Below are positions 48,663 to 56,193 of a stretch of DNA of 64,000 nt, in pieces. A program made the position numbers and the translations under genes. Source of the DNA: Sinomonas cellulolyticus (GTDB taxonomy: Bacteria > Actinomycetota > Actinomycetes > Actinomycetales > Micrococcaceae). Each line of letters begins with the position of its first letter. Positions within the stretch are counted from its first letter, which is position 1. Location: NCBI RefSeq assembly GCF_014656475.1, contig NZ_BNCM01000008.1, positions 62,001 through 126,000 of the forward strand, in the 5' to 3' direction. The notes beneath the pieces are model-generated. The model saw only the letters and a list, made by a program, of their open reading frames with translations. It was not told where the DNA came from and did not search any database.

Positions 48663-48863
48663 TCAGTCCTCGCCTATACCCTCGGCCTTGACCACCGGCG
48701 CCTTCGCAGAGAGATAGTGGATGCCGCCGACGATCCCGGCCGCGCTGGCCTCCTCAGCGGGGAGGGTCGCGAGCCCGAACAGCCCGACGCCGAGGGCAGC
48801 CAGACAAGCGGCGCCGAGGCCCGCCCGTCGTGGCGTGGGCTGTGGGGCTGACCTGTTCTCCAT
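48663..48863 (-). CDS. Small membrane or secreted hypothetical protein
   Basis: This is a 66-residue frame starting MENRSAPQP, with an alternative Met 10 codons earlier (48893). A basic N-terminus (TPRRAG) precedes one hydrophobic segment, LGAACLAALGVGLFGLATL. A short tail EEASAAGIVGGIHYLSAK follows. ASA-A could be a signal-peptidase site, leaving a mature peptide of about 25 residues. No family is recognised and the ribosome site is weak, so this call is tentative. Confidence 0.45.
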   Translation of the reverse strand: MENRSAPQPTPRRAGLGAACLAALGVGLFGLATLPAEEASAAGIVGGIHYLSAKAPVVKAEGIGED

Positions 48864-48905
48864 GGCACCAGCGTCCCGCCGGGCGCTGTGCATGCCCCCG
48901 CCGGT

Positions 48906-48955
48906 AGCTGTGCCCCGCCCATGAAGGGACGGCCAGCCCCTGAATGGGCACAGCT
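48906..48955. terminator. Stem-loop at the end of the butanediol-dehydrogenase-like gene
   Basis: AGCTGTGCCC (48906-48915) pairs perfectly with GGGCACAGCT (48946-48955), the last base belonging to the stop codon. The enclosed segment contains a smaller CCCCT/AGGG-type stem within a 21-bp sequence repeated at 50077-50097. It is a likely terminator. Confidence 0.55.
48922..48942. repeat. 21-bp direct repeat, copy 1
   Basis: The sequence runs TGAAGGGACGGCCAG then CCCCTG and is identical to 50077-50097. It lies 12 bp past the stop of the dehydrogenase gene; the other copy lies 1 bp past the stop of the GH25-like gene. It contains an AGGG...CCCT stem, so it may be a reused terminator element or the footprint of a recombination event. 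Confidence 0.8.
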
Positions 48956-50016
48956 CAGGCGTTGGGATTGACCAGGATCTTCACGTGGTGCTCATTGTTG
49001 TTGATGAGCTGGTCGAAGCCTTCCGTGATGAGGTCGTCCAGGGGGATCTTGGCGGTGATGAACGGCGCCAGGTCGAGCTTGCCGGACTGGACCAGGGCGA
49101 TCGTGCTTGGGTGGTCGTTCGCGTAGCCGATGGTCCCGCGCAGGTCGAGTTCCTTGAGCACGAGAGAGGGCATGTCCACCTGAGGCTTGTGGCCCCAGAT
49201 GGAGACGTTGACGATCACTCCGCCCGGCCGGACCGTGGCCATGAGCATGTCCAGGACCGCCGGGACGGAGCTGCACTCGAACCCCACGTCGGCGCCCCTG
49301 CCGCCGGTCAGGGCCCGGACCTGTTCGGCGACGTCGCCCTCCCGTGGGTCGAAGACCTCGTCCGCCACTCCGGTCTCGCGCGCCATCTTCTTACGCGCCT
49401 CGCTCAGCTCGGAGACGTACACCGTCAGCCCGGAGGCTTTGAGCACAGCGGAGGTCAGAAGGCCGATCGGTCCCGCCCCGCCCACGATGGCGGCGTCCCC
49501 GGCCTTCGCCCCGCTGCGGACGAACGCGTGATGCCCCACAGACAGAGGTTCGATCAACGCGGCCTGGTCGAGGGGGATGTCGCCAATGGGGTGGACCCAC
49601 CGCCGCTGGACCACGATCTTCTGGGACAGTCCTCCGCCCCGACCGCCCAGCCCGATGAAGTTCATGTCCTTCGAGAGCTGGTACGCCTGGCCGGGCCCCG
49701 TGTCGACGTCGTCGTGGACGATGTAGGGCTCGACGACGACGTTCTGGCCCACCTCGAGATCAGTGACGCCCTCGCCGAGGGCAGTGATGGTGCCCGAGAA
49801 CTCGTGGCCGATAGTGACCGGTGCCTCCTCTCCCGAGATCGGCTGGGGCGAACCCTTGGGCGGGATGAAGATCGGCCCCTCGAGGTACTCGTGGAGGTCC
49901 GTACCGCAGATGCCGCACCACGCGACGTCGATCGCCACGGTGCCGGGCTTGAGCTCGGGCTCCGGGATGTCCTCGATGCGGATGTCCTTGCGGTCGTAGT
50001 AGCGGGCAGCTTTCAT
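48955..50016 (-). CDS. Zinc-dependent alcohol dehydrogenase, (R,R)-butanediol dehydrogenase-like
   Basis: The protein has 353 residues from MKAARYYDRKDI, with GGAAGGGG about 7 bp upstream. It is a medium-chain dehydrogenase. Catalytic-zinc ligands are Cys37 (GICGTD), His71-Glu72 (GHEFSG) and Glu in LIEPLSVGHHA; the nucleotide site is VGGAGPIGLL. The four-cysteine structural-zinc loop is absent. DLHEYLEGPIFIPP is characteristic of 2,3-butanediol dehydrogenases, which interconvert acetoin and butanediol with NAD(H). Related polyol dehydrogenases cannot be excluded. It stands alone, bounded by two copies of a 21-bp direct repeat. Confidence 0.88.
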   Translation of the reverse strand: MKAARYYDRKDIRIEDIPEPELKPGTVAIDVAWCGICGTDLHEYLEGPIFIPPKGSPQPISGEEAPVTIGHEFSGTITALGEGVTDLEVGQNVVVEPYIVHDDVDTGPGQAYQLSKDMNFIGLGGRGGGLSQKIVVQRRWVHPIGDIPLDQAALIEPLSVGHHAFVRSGAKAGDAAIVGGAGPIGLLTSAVLKASGLTVYVSELSEARKKMARETGVADEVFDPREGDVAEQVRALTGGRGADVGFECSSVPAVLDMLMATVRPGGVIVNVSIWGHKPQVDMPSLVLKELDLRGTIGYANDHPSTIALVQSGKLDLAPFITAKIPLDDLITEGFDQLINNNEHHVKILVNPNA

Positions 50017-50076
50017 GACGGACCCCTTCCGTGGTGACGCTGGATGACGCCAGCCTAGCCACGCGGGTGAGCGTTC

Positions 50077-50097
50077 TGAAGGGACGGCCAGCCCCTG
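50077..50097. repeat. 21-bp direct repeat, copy 2
   Basis: This is identical to 48922-48942, with the copies 1155 bp apart and on either side of the dehydrogenase gene. CTGAA and TTCAG extend it as an inverted repeat reaching the stop codon of the GH25-like gene at 50099, so it may also terminate that gene. Confidence 0.8.
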
Positions 50098-50098
50098 T

Positions 50099-50908
50099 TC
50101 AGCCGCCGCAGGGGTAGTTGTAGTCGAGGCCGGTAGTGTACTGGGTGAGCACCACGTGGCCGCCGGCCATGAGCGGGTCGAGCTTGCAGTTCGCCGCGGC
50201 ATCCTCGGCGGAGAGCGCGCCGGGGAGCCAGCTGTTGAGTGTGTACAGGGGGCTCGTGGAGCTTACCGTCCCGATCAGGTCCTCCCACATGTACGGCGAG
50301 GAGTAGACGCCGACCCTTACGCCTTCATGGCTGAACGCGGCCGCCATGCCCTCGAGGACAGCGCGGTTTCCCGCGGCGTCCGCCTGCCATGTGTTGCCGG
50401 TCTCGACGTCGAGCCACCACGTGTACGCCGACGGCGACGCCAGGAGGCCCGCGGCCTGTGCGGCCGGGGCGAGGCGCCCCGCCATGTCCTCCATGGCCCT
50501 ATCCCACCCGTACTGCCACGAGCACGCGGTCGAGCCGGAGCCGTCGCACGTACCGTACGGCGTGCTCCCGCTGCCAGGCCACGAGGACGACGGCGACGGG
50601 CCGCCCGGGTTGTCCGTGTTGACGTAGAGCTGCACCGTGGACTGGAAGGTCCCTCCCCGGGAGGCCACGGCCCACCGCAGCTGGTCCGCGAGGCACGGGT
50701 TCGTGGTGCTCGCCCTGCCGCCGTTGACGCCGACGATCGCGAACGCGCCGTCCGCAGGAAGCGATGCGCCGCACTGGGGCCACGAGACATCGATGCCCAG
50801 CGCCGGGCCCGCGCCACCGTCGGAGCTGCCTGGCGCGGCCATGGCCGGTGAGGAGCCGAAGGGAATCAGGCCGAGGACGAGCGCCAGCGCGGCGGCGAGT
50901 CGCTTCAT
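50099..50908 (-). CDS. Secreted GH25-like protein, paralogue A
   Basis: The protein has 269 residues. The signal peptide [24 protein letters not shown] ends at AMA-A. The mature part has a TIM-barrel-like order reminiscent of GH25 lysozymes: LGIDVSWPQCG, FAIVGVNGG, VQLYVNTDNPGG, YTWWLDVETGNTW (acidic Asp/Glu at a strand end), VRVGVYSSPYMW and VVLTQYTTG. Several cysteines probably form disulfides. Cell-wall or glycan hydrolysis is plausible but not proven. The downstream paralogue (50950-51795) shares the same landmarks, so the pair arose by tandem duplication; the gap is 41 bp. Confidence 0.75.
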   Translation of the reverse strand: MKRLAAALALVLGLIPFGSSPAMAAPGSSDGGAGPALGIDVSWPQCGASLPADGAFAIVGVNGGRASTTNPCLADQLRWAVASRGGTFQSTVQLYVNTDNPGGPSPSSSWPGSGSTPYGTCDGSGSTACSWQYGWDRAMEDMAGRLAPAAQAAGLLASPSAYTWWLDVETGNTWQADAAGNRAVLEGMAAAFSHEGVRVGVYSSPYMWEDLIGTVSSTSPLYTLNSWLPGALSAEDAAANCKLDPLMAGGHVVLTQYTTGLDYNYPCGG

Positions 50909-50949
50909 GCCGAAAAGTATCGCGCGGGACGCTCGCGCGCGCGAGGGGG

Positions 50950-51795
50950 TCAGCCGATGCAGGAGATGTCGTAGTCGGTATCCCCCGAGACGAACTGGGT
51001 CAGCGTGACGCGGCCCCCCGCCGTGAGGGGGGCCGCGCTGCAGGCAAGCTGGGCGTTGCGCTGGCTCGACCCGCCCGGCCGCCAGTTGTCCAGGCCGAGG
51101 AGGTTGCTTCCGGCAGGAACGGTCCCGGCAATCGTGCCCCACTGGCTCGCCGTGGCGTAGAGCCCCACCTTGGCGCCGCGCGAGGTGAAGTGCTCTGTCA
51201 TCCCTTCGAGGACGGCGCGGTTGCTGGCCTGCTCGTCCGCGGTGCCGCCCGTCTTCCAGGTGTTGCCGAGCTCCACGTCGAGCCACCACGTGTAGGCGGC
51301 AGGGTCGGTCGTGATCCCGGCGGCTGAGGCTGCCGGGACGAAGCGCTGGTCAACGTCCTCCTGCGCCCGGTTCCAGCCGTACTGCCACGCGCAGGCCAGG
51401 CTGTCGCTCCCGTCGCACGTGCCGTAGGGGGTCCCCGAGGGCGAGGTCGTGGGCCACGACGCCGTTCCGAGGCCGCCCGGGTTGGCCGTGTTGACGTAGA
51501 GCTGCGCCTTCGGCTGCGCGGTGGTGCCCGTGGACTTGGCGGCCCACGCGAGCTGGTCCGCCAGGCAGGGGTTGGTTGTGGTGGCGAGCCCGTCATTGAC
51601 GCCGACGATGCCGAACGCCTGGCCCGCGGGATAGGCCTTGCCGCACTGGGGCCAGGAGATGTCCGCGCCGAGGGTCGAACCTGAACCGGACCCGGACCCG
51701 CCGCCCTTCCCGCCCGACGGTGCGGCGAGCGCGGGTTGGGCCGCGAAGGCAGCGAAGACGAGGGTCAGGGCGATGGCGGCCGCGGTGCGTCTCAT
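50950..51795 (-). CDS. Secreted GH25-like protein, paralogue B
   Basis: The protein has 281 residues. The signal peptide MRRTAAAIALTLVFAAFAAQPALA is followed by a Gly/Ser-rich linker (about 25-41), then the same barrel-like landmarks as its neighbour: LGADISWPQCG, FGIVGVNDG, AQLYVNTANPGG, YGTCDGSDSLACAWQYGWNRA, YTWWLDVELGNTW, KVGLYATASQW and VTLTQFVSG. Transcription runs from this gene toward paralogue A, probably as one operon. The conserved Asp in DxSWPQ and Glu in WLDVE fit a GH25-type active site. A secreted glycan hydrolase is the best guess. Confidence 0.75.
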   Translation of the reverse strand: MRRTAAAIALTLVFAAFAAQPALAAPSGGKGGGSGSGSGSTLGADISWPQCGKAYPAGQAFGIVGVNDGLATTTNPCLADQLAWAAKSTGTTAQPKAQLYVNTANPGGLGTASWPTTSPSGTPYGTCDGSDSLACAWQYGWNRAQEDVDQRFVPAASAAGITTDPAAYTWWLDVELGNTWKTGGTADEQASNRAVLEGMTEHFTSRGAKVGLYATASQWGTIAGTVPAGSNLLGLDNWRPGGSSQRNAQLACSAAPLTAGGRVTLTQFVSGDTDYDISCIG

Positions 51796-51869
51796 ACGGG
51801 TCAGTATTGTTCACTGCTTCGGGCGCCCGCCACGCCCTCAGGGATGAAGTCCCCGAATGGCCCGGGGCA

Positions 51870-52244
51870 TCAGTCCTGGTGGAGCCGGATGATGTTCCCG
51901 CACGTGTCCTCGAAGTCGACCATGACGCCCGAGGGATCCTCCGTGGGCTCTCCACGGAAGACGACGCCGTCGGCGGTCAGCCTCTCGTAGTCCGCCCGCA
52001 CATCCGGCGACCCGAGGACGATGGCCGGCAGCCCGGCGTCGTACACGCCCTTCCGGTACGCCTCAGCCACCGGGTTCCCGCTCGGCTCGAGCAGCAGCCC
52101 CACCCCGCCCGAATCCGGTGACGACACGATGAACAGGCTTGCCTCGGGCATCGCGAGCAACGTGTCGAAACCGAGCGTCTCCGTGTAGAAGGCGTGCGCC
52201 GCGGCCGGGTCGATGACGTGGATGGAGCACATCTTGATCCTCAT
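51870..52244 (-). CDS. VOC-family (glyoxalase-like) protein
   Basis: The protein has 124 residues, a single vicinal-oxygen-chelate domain. The N-terminal strand [26 protein letters not shown] and the C-terminal [19 protein letters not shown] carry the expected His and Glu metal-ligand positions. Two beta-alpha-beta-beta-beta units fill the length. The family covers glyoxalases, dioxygenases and resistance proteins, and the substrate is unknown. The ATG at 52244 is two codons inside a possible GTG. It is divergent from the PLP-enzyme gene, 136 bp away. Confidence 0.85.
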   Translation of the reverse strand: MRIKMCSIHVIDPAAAHAFYTETLGFDTLLAMPEASLFIVSSPDSGGVGLLLEPSGNPVAEAYRKGVYDAGLPAIVLGSPDVRADYERLTADGVVFRGEPTEDPSGVMVDFEDTCGNIIRLHQD

Positions 52245-52271
52245 GCGCACAGCCTACGGCCGGCCTCGGAC

Positions 52272-52287
52272 AGCGCACGACGGCGGG
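52272..52287 (+). repeat. Half-copy of the ACGACGGCGGG palindrome family
   Basis: AGCGCACGACGGCGGG is identical to 16 bases of the left arm at 54739-54755, but the right arm is missing. It lies in the divergent gap between the VOC and PLP-enzyme genes. Confidence 0.6.
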
Positions 52288-52380
52288 CGGCGCCTTATTC
52301 TGCGGCCGCTCGCCGGACGGCGGCCGCCGCCACCGTTGCCTAAGCTGGTCGGGCCAGCCGAGTCCGACCCGAGGAAGCCC

Positions 52381-53481
52381 ATGACTGCCGTCCCGCCCGA
52401 GATCGACACGCCCGACATCCTTGTGGACCGCGACATCCTCGAGCGGAACATCGCACGTATGGCGGAGGCGGTCGCGGCCAAGGGACTCGCCCTGCGTCCG
52501 CACGCCAAGACGCACAAGATCCCCGAGATCGCGGACCTCCAGCTCGCGGCGGGTGCCGGGGGGCTGACCGTGGCGACGATCGGCGAGGCCGAGGTGTTCG
52601 CCGAGCGCGGCGTGGCAGACCTCTTCATCGCGTACCCGCTGTGGGTCGGGCCCCGCGAGGCGGAGCGGCTGCGCCGCCTCTCCGGGACGGCACGGATCGC
52701 GGTCGGGACGGACTCCGCCGAGGGCGCCCTTCAGATGGGTGCGAGCCTCGGCGACGCGGCTGCCGGCATCGAGGTGCTCGTCGAGATCGACAGCGGCCAC
52801 CACCGCAGCGGCGTCGCGCCCGGCCAGGCCGTGGGAGTGGCGCGGGCCGCGGCGGAGGCCGGGCTCTCCGTGGCGGGAGTCTTCACGTTCCCCGGGCATT
52901 CCTACGCCCCGGGGATGCCGGCGGAGGCCGCGGCCCAGGAGCAGCGCGCCCTCGCCGAGGCCGCCGAGCGGCTCGCGCAGGCAGGGTTCGAGGTGACCCG
53001 GGTGAGCGGCGGCTCCACGCCGAGCGCCCTCCTCACGGAGCCAGGCGACACCACGGAGGTGCGGCCCGGAGTGTACGTGTTCGGCGACGCGCAGCAGCTC
53101 GAGCTCGGCCGGTGCGCGCCGGAGGAGATCGCACTGACGGTCGCCGCGACCGTCGTGAGCCGCCACGAAGGCTCAGAGGAGATCCCCCGGCGCATCGTCC
53201 TCGACGCAGGCTCCAAAGTGCTCGGCGGGGACAGGCCCGCGTGGACCACGGGATTCGGCAGGCTCCTCGACCTTCCCGACGCGAGGATCACGGCCCTGTC
53301 CGAGCACCACGCGACCGTCGTCGTCCCGGACGGGGATCCCCTGCCCGCCCTGGGCGAGCGCGTGCGCGTGGTGCCGAACCACGTATGCGTGGCGGTGAAC
53401 CTCGTTGACGACGTCGCCGTGGTGCGCGGGGGCGAGGTCGTGGGCCGGTGGAAGGTGGCGGCCCGCGGCCGGAACCGGTAG
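52381..53481 (+). CDS. Fold-type III PLP enzyme, D-serine dehydratase / D-threonine aldolase-like
   Basis: The protein has 366 residues with an alanine-racemase-type barrel and a C-terminal beta domain. The PLP lysine is Lys43 in RPHAKTHK, the family signature. Phosphate and ring contacts are likely in VSGGSTP. The C-terminal PNHVCVAVN places His334 and Cys336 as a metal pair. From family knowledge, D-serine dehydratases of this fold bind zinc through His and Cys, whereas bacterial D-threonine aldolases use His and Asp. The Cys therefore leans toward D-serine dehydratase-type chemistry or another D-hydroxy-amino-acid lyase. It is cytosolic, and the neighbours do not define a pathway. Confidence 0.82.
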   Translation: MTAVPPEIDTPDILVDRDILERNIARMAEAVAAKGLALRPHAKTHKIPEIADLQLAAGAGGLTVATIGEAEVFAERGVADLFIAYPLWVGPREAERLRRLSGTARIAVGTDSAEGALQMGASLGDAAAGIEVLVEIDSGHHRSGVAPGQAVGVARAAAEAGLSVAGVFTFPGHSYAPGMPAEAAAQEQRALAEAAERLAQAGFEVTRVSGGSTPSALLTEPGDTTEVRPGVYVFGDAQQLELGRCAPEEIALTVAATVVSRHEGSEEIPRRIVLDAGSKVLGGDRPAWTTGFGRLLDLPDARITALSEHHATVVVPDGDPLPALGERVRVVPNHVCVAVNLVDDVAVVRGGEVVGRWKVAARGRNR

Positions 53482-53514
53482 GCGGGGCAGCGCCGGCCGA
53501 TCAGTCCCGGCCGA

Positions 53515-53886
53515 TCAGTCCCGGCCGGGACGCACCACGAGGACGGGGCACGCGGCGTGGTGTGTGAGCTGCGACGAGACCGAGCCGAGGAGCAGGCCGG
53601 CAAAGCCGCCGCGCCCGCGTGAGCCCACAACCAGCAGGTCCGCCTCGTGGGAGGCCTCGGCGAGCGCCTGGGCAGCATGCCCATGGACCACCTCGAAGGC
53701 CACCGGCACCCCGGCGGCGCCGAGCCGGGAGGCTTCCTCGGTCTGGACCTGCTCGGCATCCTTGCGGTACTCGTCGTAGTCGGGCTCGGCGCCGGCCGCG
53801 TCGCCCAGCGCCGGATAGTGCCAGGCGGTGATCACCCGGCGCCCGGGGAGGGGTCTCGTCGCCCACGGTTCCATGGAAGAGGTCAT
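53515..53886 (-). CDS. Universal stress protein domain, N-terminally truncated
   Basis: The protein has 123 residues. The C-terminal part is a normal Usp: [39 protein letters not shown], with the G-2x-G-9x-G(S) nucleotide loop. The first beta-alpha unit that usually reads VGVDGS...ALRWA is absent; the protein begins with a short [17 protein letters not shown] and enters at VITAWHYP. The start overlaps the exporter gene's stop in ATGA, so it is the last gene of the sulfide operon. Without the N-terminal Asp-Gly-Ser segment, ATP binding may be impaired or supplied by a partner. No missing piece is found in another frame. Confidence 0.8.
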   Translation of the reverse strand: MTSSMEPWATRPLPGRRVITAWHYPALGDAAGAEPDYDEYRKDAEQVQTEEASRLGAAGVPVAFEVVHGHAAQALAEASHEADLLVVGSRGRGGFAGLLLGSVSSQLTHHAACPVLVVRPGRD

Positions 53887-54647
53887 CGCACGAGCGCCTG
53901 GACTGCGACGTAGACGGCGACCACGAGGACGAGCACCGCGAATCCGCGCTTGAGCACAGGCTCGGGAAGCCTGCGTCCCAAGCGCCCGGCGATCAGGGAT
54001 GCGGCCATCGCCGCGACGGCGAACGCGCCGACCACCATCCAGTCGAAGTGCATCTCGCCCGCGTGGGCCGCAAGGCCAGCGAGGGAGTTGATGACGATGA
54101 TCACGAGCGACGTGCCGACTGTCAGGGCCATCGGGAGGCCGAGCACGAGGGCGAGGGCAGGCACGATGAGGAACCCTCCCCCGACGCCGAGCAGCCCGGT
54201 GAGGAAGCCCACGACCACCCCCGTGAGAATGGCCTTGGGGAGGCAGCTGCGCCACTCCACCCCGCCGTCGGGCAGGGCGCAGGAGCCGCCCACGGCCTCG
54301 GTCGTGCGCAGCATGCGGATCGCGGCGACGACCATGATGGCGGCGAACACGAGCAGGAGGATCCGCTGGTCGAGCATCCGGTTGACTGCGGCTCCGAGGT
54401 ACGCGGTGAGCGTGCCGGCCGCACCGATGACCACCGCGAGGCGCCAGTTGACCCCCCTGCGCACGCGGGGCAGGACGGCGACTGCGGAGGAGGCGCCGAC
54501 CACCACGAGGGAGCCGGGTATGGCCGCGGCGAGCGGAAGGCCGACGCCGTAGACGAGCGCCGGGACGGCGAGGATGGAGCCGCCGCCGCCCACGAGGCCG
54601 AGCAGCCCGCCGACGATGGCGCCGAATGCCAGAGCGGGGAGGATCAT
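53883..54647 (-). CDS. TauE/SafE-family (TSUP) membrane exporter
   Basis: The protein has 254 residues with about eight hydrophobic helices. It shows the family's duplicated Gly-rich halves, [24 protein letters not shown] and [28 protein letters not shown]. The family exports sulfite, organosulfonates or related anions. Behind sulfide:quinone oxidoreductase it probably removes sulfite or thiosulfate formed during sulfide detoxification. The ATG has no ribosome site of its own. It overlaps the stop of a 15-codon leader ORF that has one, so translation is coupled. The downstream Usp gene overlaps its stop by 4 bp. Confidence 0.9.
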   Translation of the reverse strand: MILPALAFGAIVGGLLGLVGGGGSILAVPALVYGVGLPLAAAIPGSLVVVGASSAVAVLPRVRRGVNWRLAVVIGAAGTLTAYLGAAVNRMLDQRILLLVFAAIMVVAAIRMLRTTEAVGGSCALPDGGVEWRSCLPKAILTGVVVGFLTGLLGVGGGFLIVPALALVLGLPMALTVGTSLVIIVINSLAGLAAHAGEMHFDWMVVGAFAVAAMAASLIAGRLGRRLPEPVLKRGFAVLVLVVAVYVAVQALVR

Positions 54648-54691
54648 CGGGTGCTGGCCGCCTTCCGGTGCGGTGTGGGTGTGTCCGTCAT
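54644..54691 (-). CDS. 15-codon leader ORF coupled to the TauE/SafE gene
   Basis: [15 protein letters not shown] ends in a TGA that overlaps the exporter's ATG (ATGA). The leader has a strong AAGGAAG ribosome site a few bases before its ATG. The exporter itself has no Shine-Dalgarno and no in-frame alternative start nearby. The simplest view is a translational-coupling leader that delivers ribosomes to the exporter. The peptide has no evident regulatory residue run. Confidence 0.55.
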   Translation of the reverse strand: MTDTPTPHRKAASTR

Positions 54692-54738
54692 AGCTTCCTT
54701 CGTGGTGAGGGGGTCGTCGGCTCGCCGGCGGCGGCAGT

Positions 54739-54778
54739 GAGCGCACGACGGCGGGTGGCCGCCCGCCGTCGTGCGCTC
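54739..54778. repeat. Perfect 17-bp-arm palindrome of the ACGACGGCGGG family
   Basis: GAGCGCACGACGGCGGG (54739-54755) pairs perfectly with 54762-54778 around a 6-nt loop. It lies inside the presumed operon, between the end of the quinone oxidoreductase gene (54789) and the leader ORF (54691). There it could attenuate, or protect, the upstream message. Related copies are at 62232-62272, 63685-63714, 38539-38566 and 52272-52287. Confidence 0.85.
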
Positions 54779-54788
54779 GCGCTGCGTG

Positions 54789-55985
54789 TCACGCCCTCCC
54801 GGGGAGGATGAGCCGCCAGTACATGAACGGCAGGACGTAGCGCTTGAGGAGCCACATGTCCCACCGCTCGTGGGTGGTATCGATGAGCGGGATGCTCGGG
54901 GCAGGCTGGAGCGTGTAGTCGAACTCGGCGAGCAGCATGCGGTTGCGTGCGGTGGTGAGCGGGCACGAGCCGTACCCGCTGTAGCGGGCCTCGGCGGCCT
55001 CACCTTCCATCACGGACAGCAGGTTCTGGACCAGCACGGGGGCCTGCTTGCGGATCGCGGCGCCCGTCTTCGAGTTCGGGGTCGAGCCGGCATCACCGAG
55101 CGCGAACACGTTCGGATAGCGGGTGTGCTGGAGGGTGTGCTTGTCCACCTCGACGTAGCCTGCGGGGTTGCTGGGGTCCGCCAGGTCGGTCGCCTTGAGC
55201 CAGTCGGGCGCGCACTGCGGGGGCACGGCGTGCAGCATGTCGTAGTGCAGCGTCTCCTGCGTGCCGGAGGCGTGGTCGGTGATGACCGCCTCCTGCGCCG
55301 CCGGATCCACGGAGGTCATCTCGCTGTTCTTGCGGACCTCGATGCCGTACTTGGCCACGACCCTCTCGAGCTCGTCGGCGAACACCTTCACGCCGAACAT
55401 CCCAGGGGTCGGGAGCACCATCACGATCCGGATGTCGTCGAGCACCCCCTGCTCGCGCCAGTAGTCGGCGGCGAGGTAGGCGATCTTCTGCGGGGCACCG
55501 GCGCACTTGATCGGGCCCGACGGCATGGTGAACATGGCTGTGCCGGACCGCATGCTCCGGATGAGCTCCCAGGTCTTGGGCGCGAGGTCGTACCGGAAGT
55601 TGCTGGACGCTGCGGGAGATTCGACGGCCTCGGCCATTCCGGGGATCTTGTCCCAGTCCAGCTGAATCCCGGGGGACACGACGAGGTAGTCGTAGCTGAT
55701 CTCGGCCCCGGCCGCCGTGGTGACCACCTGGGCCTCGGGGTCGATGTGGTTCGCGGCGTCGCGGATCCACGCCACGCCGCGCGGCATGACCGACGCCTGG
55801 TCCCGCACGGACTCCTTCTGCGGCGCCCGGCCTCCGCCGACCAGAGTCCAGAGGGGCTGGTAGTAGTGCTTGTCACTGGGCTCGAGGACGGCGATGTCGT
55901 TCTGGCCGGCATGGCGCAGCCGCGAGGCCACGCTCAGCCCGGCGTTGCCGCCGCCGATGATCAGGATCTTGTGGTGGATGCCCAT
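54789..55985 (-). CDS. sqr: Sulfide:quinone oxidoreductase-like FAD enzyme
   Basis: The protein has 398 residues from MGIHHKILIIGGGNAGLS, with AAAGG upstream. The N-terminal FAD Rossmann motif is GGGNAGLS. YYQPLWTLVGGG, VVSPGIQLDWDKIPG, SGPIKCAGAPQKI (a conserved redox cysteine) and FALGDAGSTPNSKTGAAIRKQAP follow. This is the short, mitochondrial-like SQR type that oxidises sulfide and passes electrons to quinone, attached to the inner membrane by an amphipathic C-terminus (KRYVLPFMYWRLIL). It heads an operon with a TauE/SafE exporter and Usp protein and is preceded by a CsoR/CstR-type operator. That context supports sulfide detoxification. Confidence 0.9.
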   Translation of the reverse strand: MGIHHKILIIGGGNAGLSVASRLRHAGQNDIAVLEPSDKHYYQPLWTLVGGGRAPQKESVRDQASVMPRGVAWIRDAANHIDPEAQVVTTAAGAEISYDYLVVSPGIQLDWDKIPGMAEAVESPAASSNFRYDLAPKTWELIRSMRSGTAMFTMPSGPIKCAGAPQKIAYLAADYWREQGVLDDIRIVMVLPTPGMFGVKVFADELERVVAKYGIEVRKNSEMTSVDPAAQEAVITDHASGTQETLHYDMLHAVPPQCAPDWLKATDLADPSNPAGYVEVDKHTLQHTRYPNVFALGDAGSTPNSKTGAAIRKQAPVLVQNLLSVMEGEAAEARYSGYGSCPLTTARNRMLLAEFDYTLQPAPSIPLIDTTHERWDMWLLKRYVLPFMYWRLILPGRA

Positions 55986-56047
55986 CGCTGCGATGCCTTT
56001 CGTCAAGGGCCGCCGCTCCCGTGGAATCTGCAGAGGCCTCACCTACA

Positions 56048-56076
56048 ACAATACCCAGGGGGGTATCTGAGCTCAA
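56048..56076 (-). promoter_or_regulatory. SQR promoter with embedded CsoR/CstR-type operator
   Basis: On the minus strand TTGAGC (56071-56076) and TATTGT (56048-56053) are separated by exactly 17 bp. ATACCC (56051-56056) and GGGTAT (56061-56066), with a 4-bp spacer, form a perfect inverted repeat overlapping the -10 and the spacer. ATACCCnnnnGGGTAT is the operator type of CsoR-family repressors; in CstR it controls sulfide operons and is released by persulfides. No csoR/cstR gene lies in the window. Confidence 0.75.
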
Positions 56077-56100
56077 GTGCTCCCGACCGGGCACCGGTCC

Positions 56101-56128
56101 GGGGAAGTGGACCTAGGTCCATGTCCCC
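56101..56128. promoter_or_regulatory. Palindrome upstream of the lipoprotein gene
   Basis: TGGACCTAGGTCCA (56108-56121) is a perfect 14-bp palindrome, extended by GGGGA/TCCCC outer arms. It lies 66-93 bp before the lipoprotein's ATG. Read on the other strand it shares GACATGGACCT with 63473-63483 and a CCA end, suggesting a common regulator. Confidence 0.55.
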
Positions 56129-56193
56129 GGGGCTCCCTACCGTGGAGAATCGGTCTGGGCGCGCCGGCGCCCGGACAACCGGAAGGCAGGGCC

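Noticed and set aside
53494..53526. Short direct repeat of CCGGCCGATCAGTC at the end of the Usp gene
   Set aside because: A two-copy local duplication of about 16 bp in GC-rich DNA, with no further structure.
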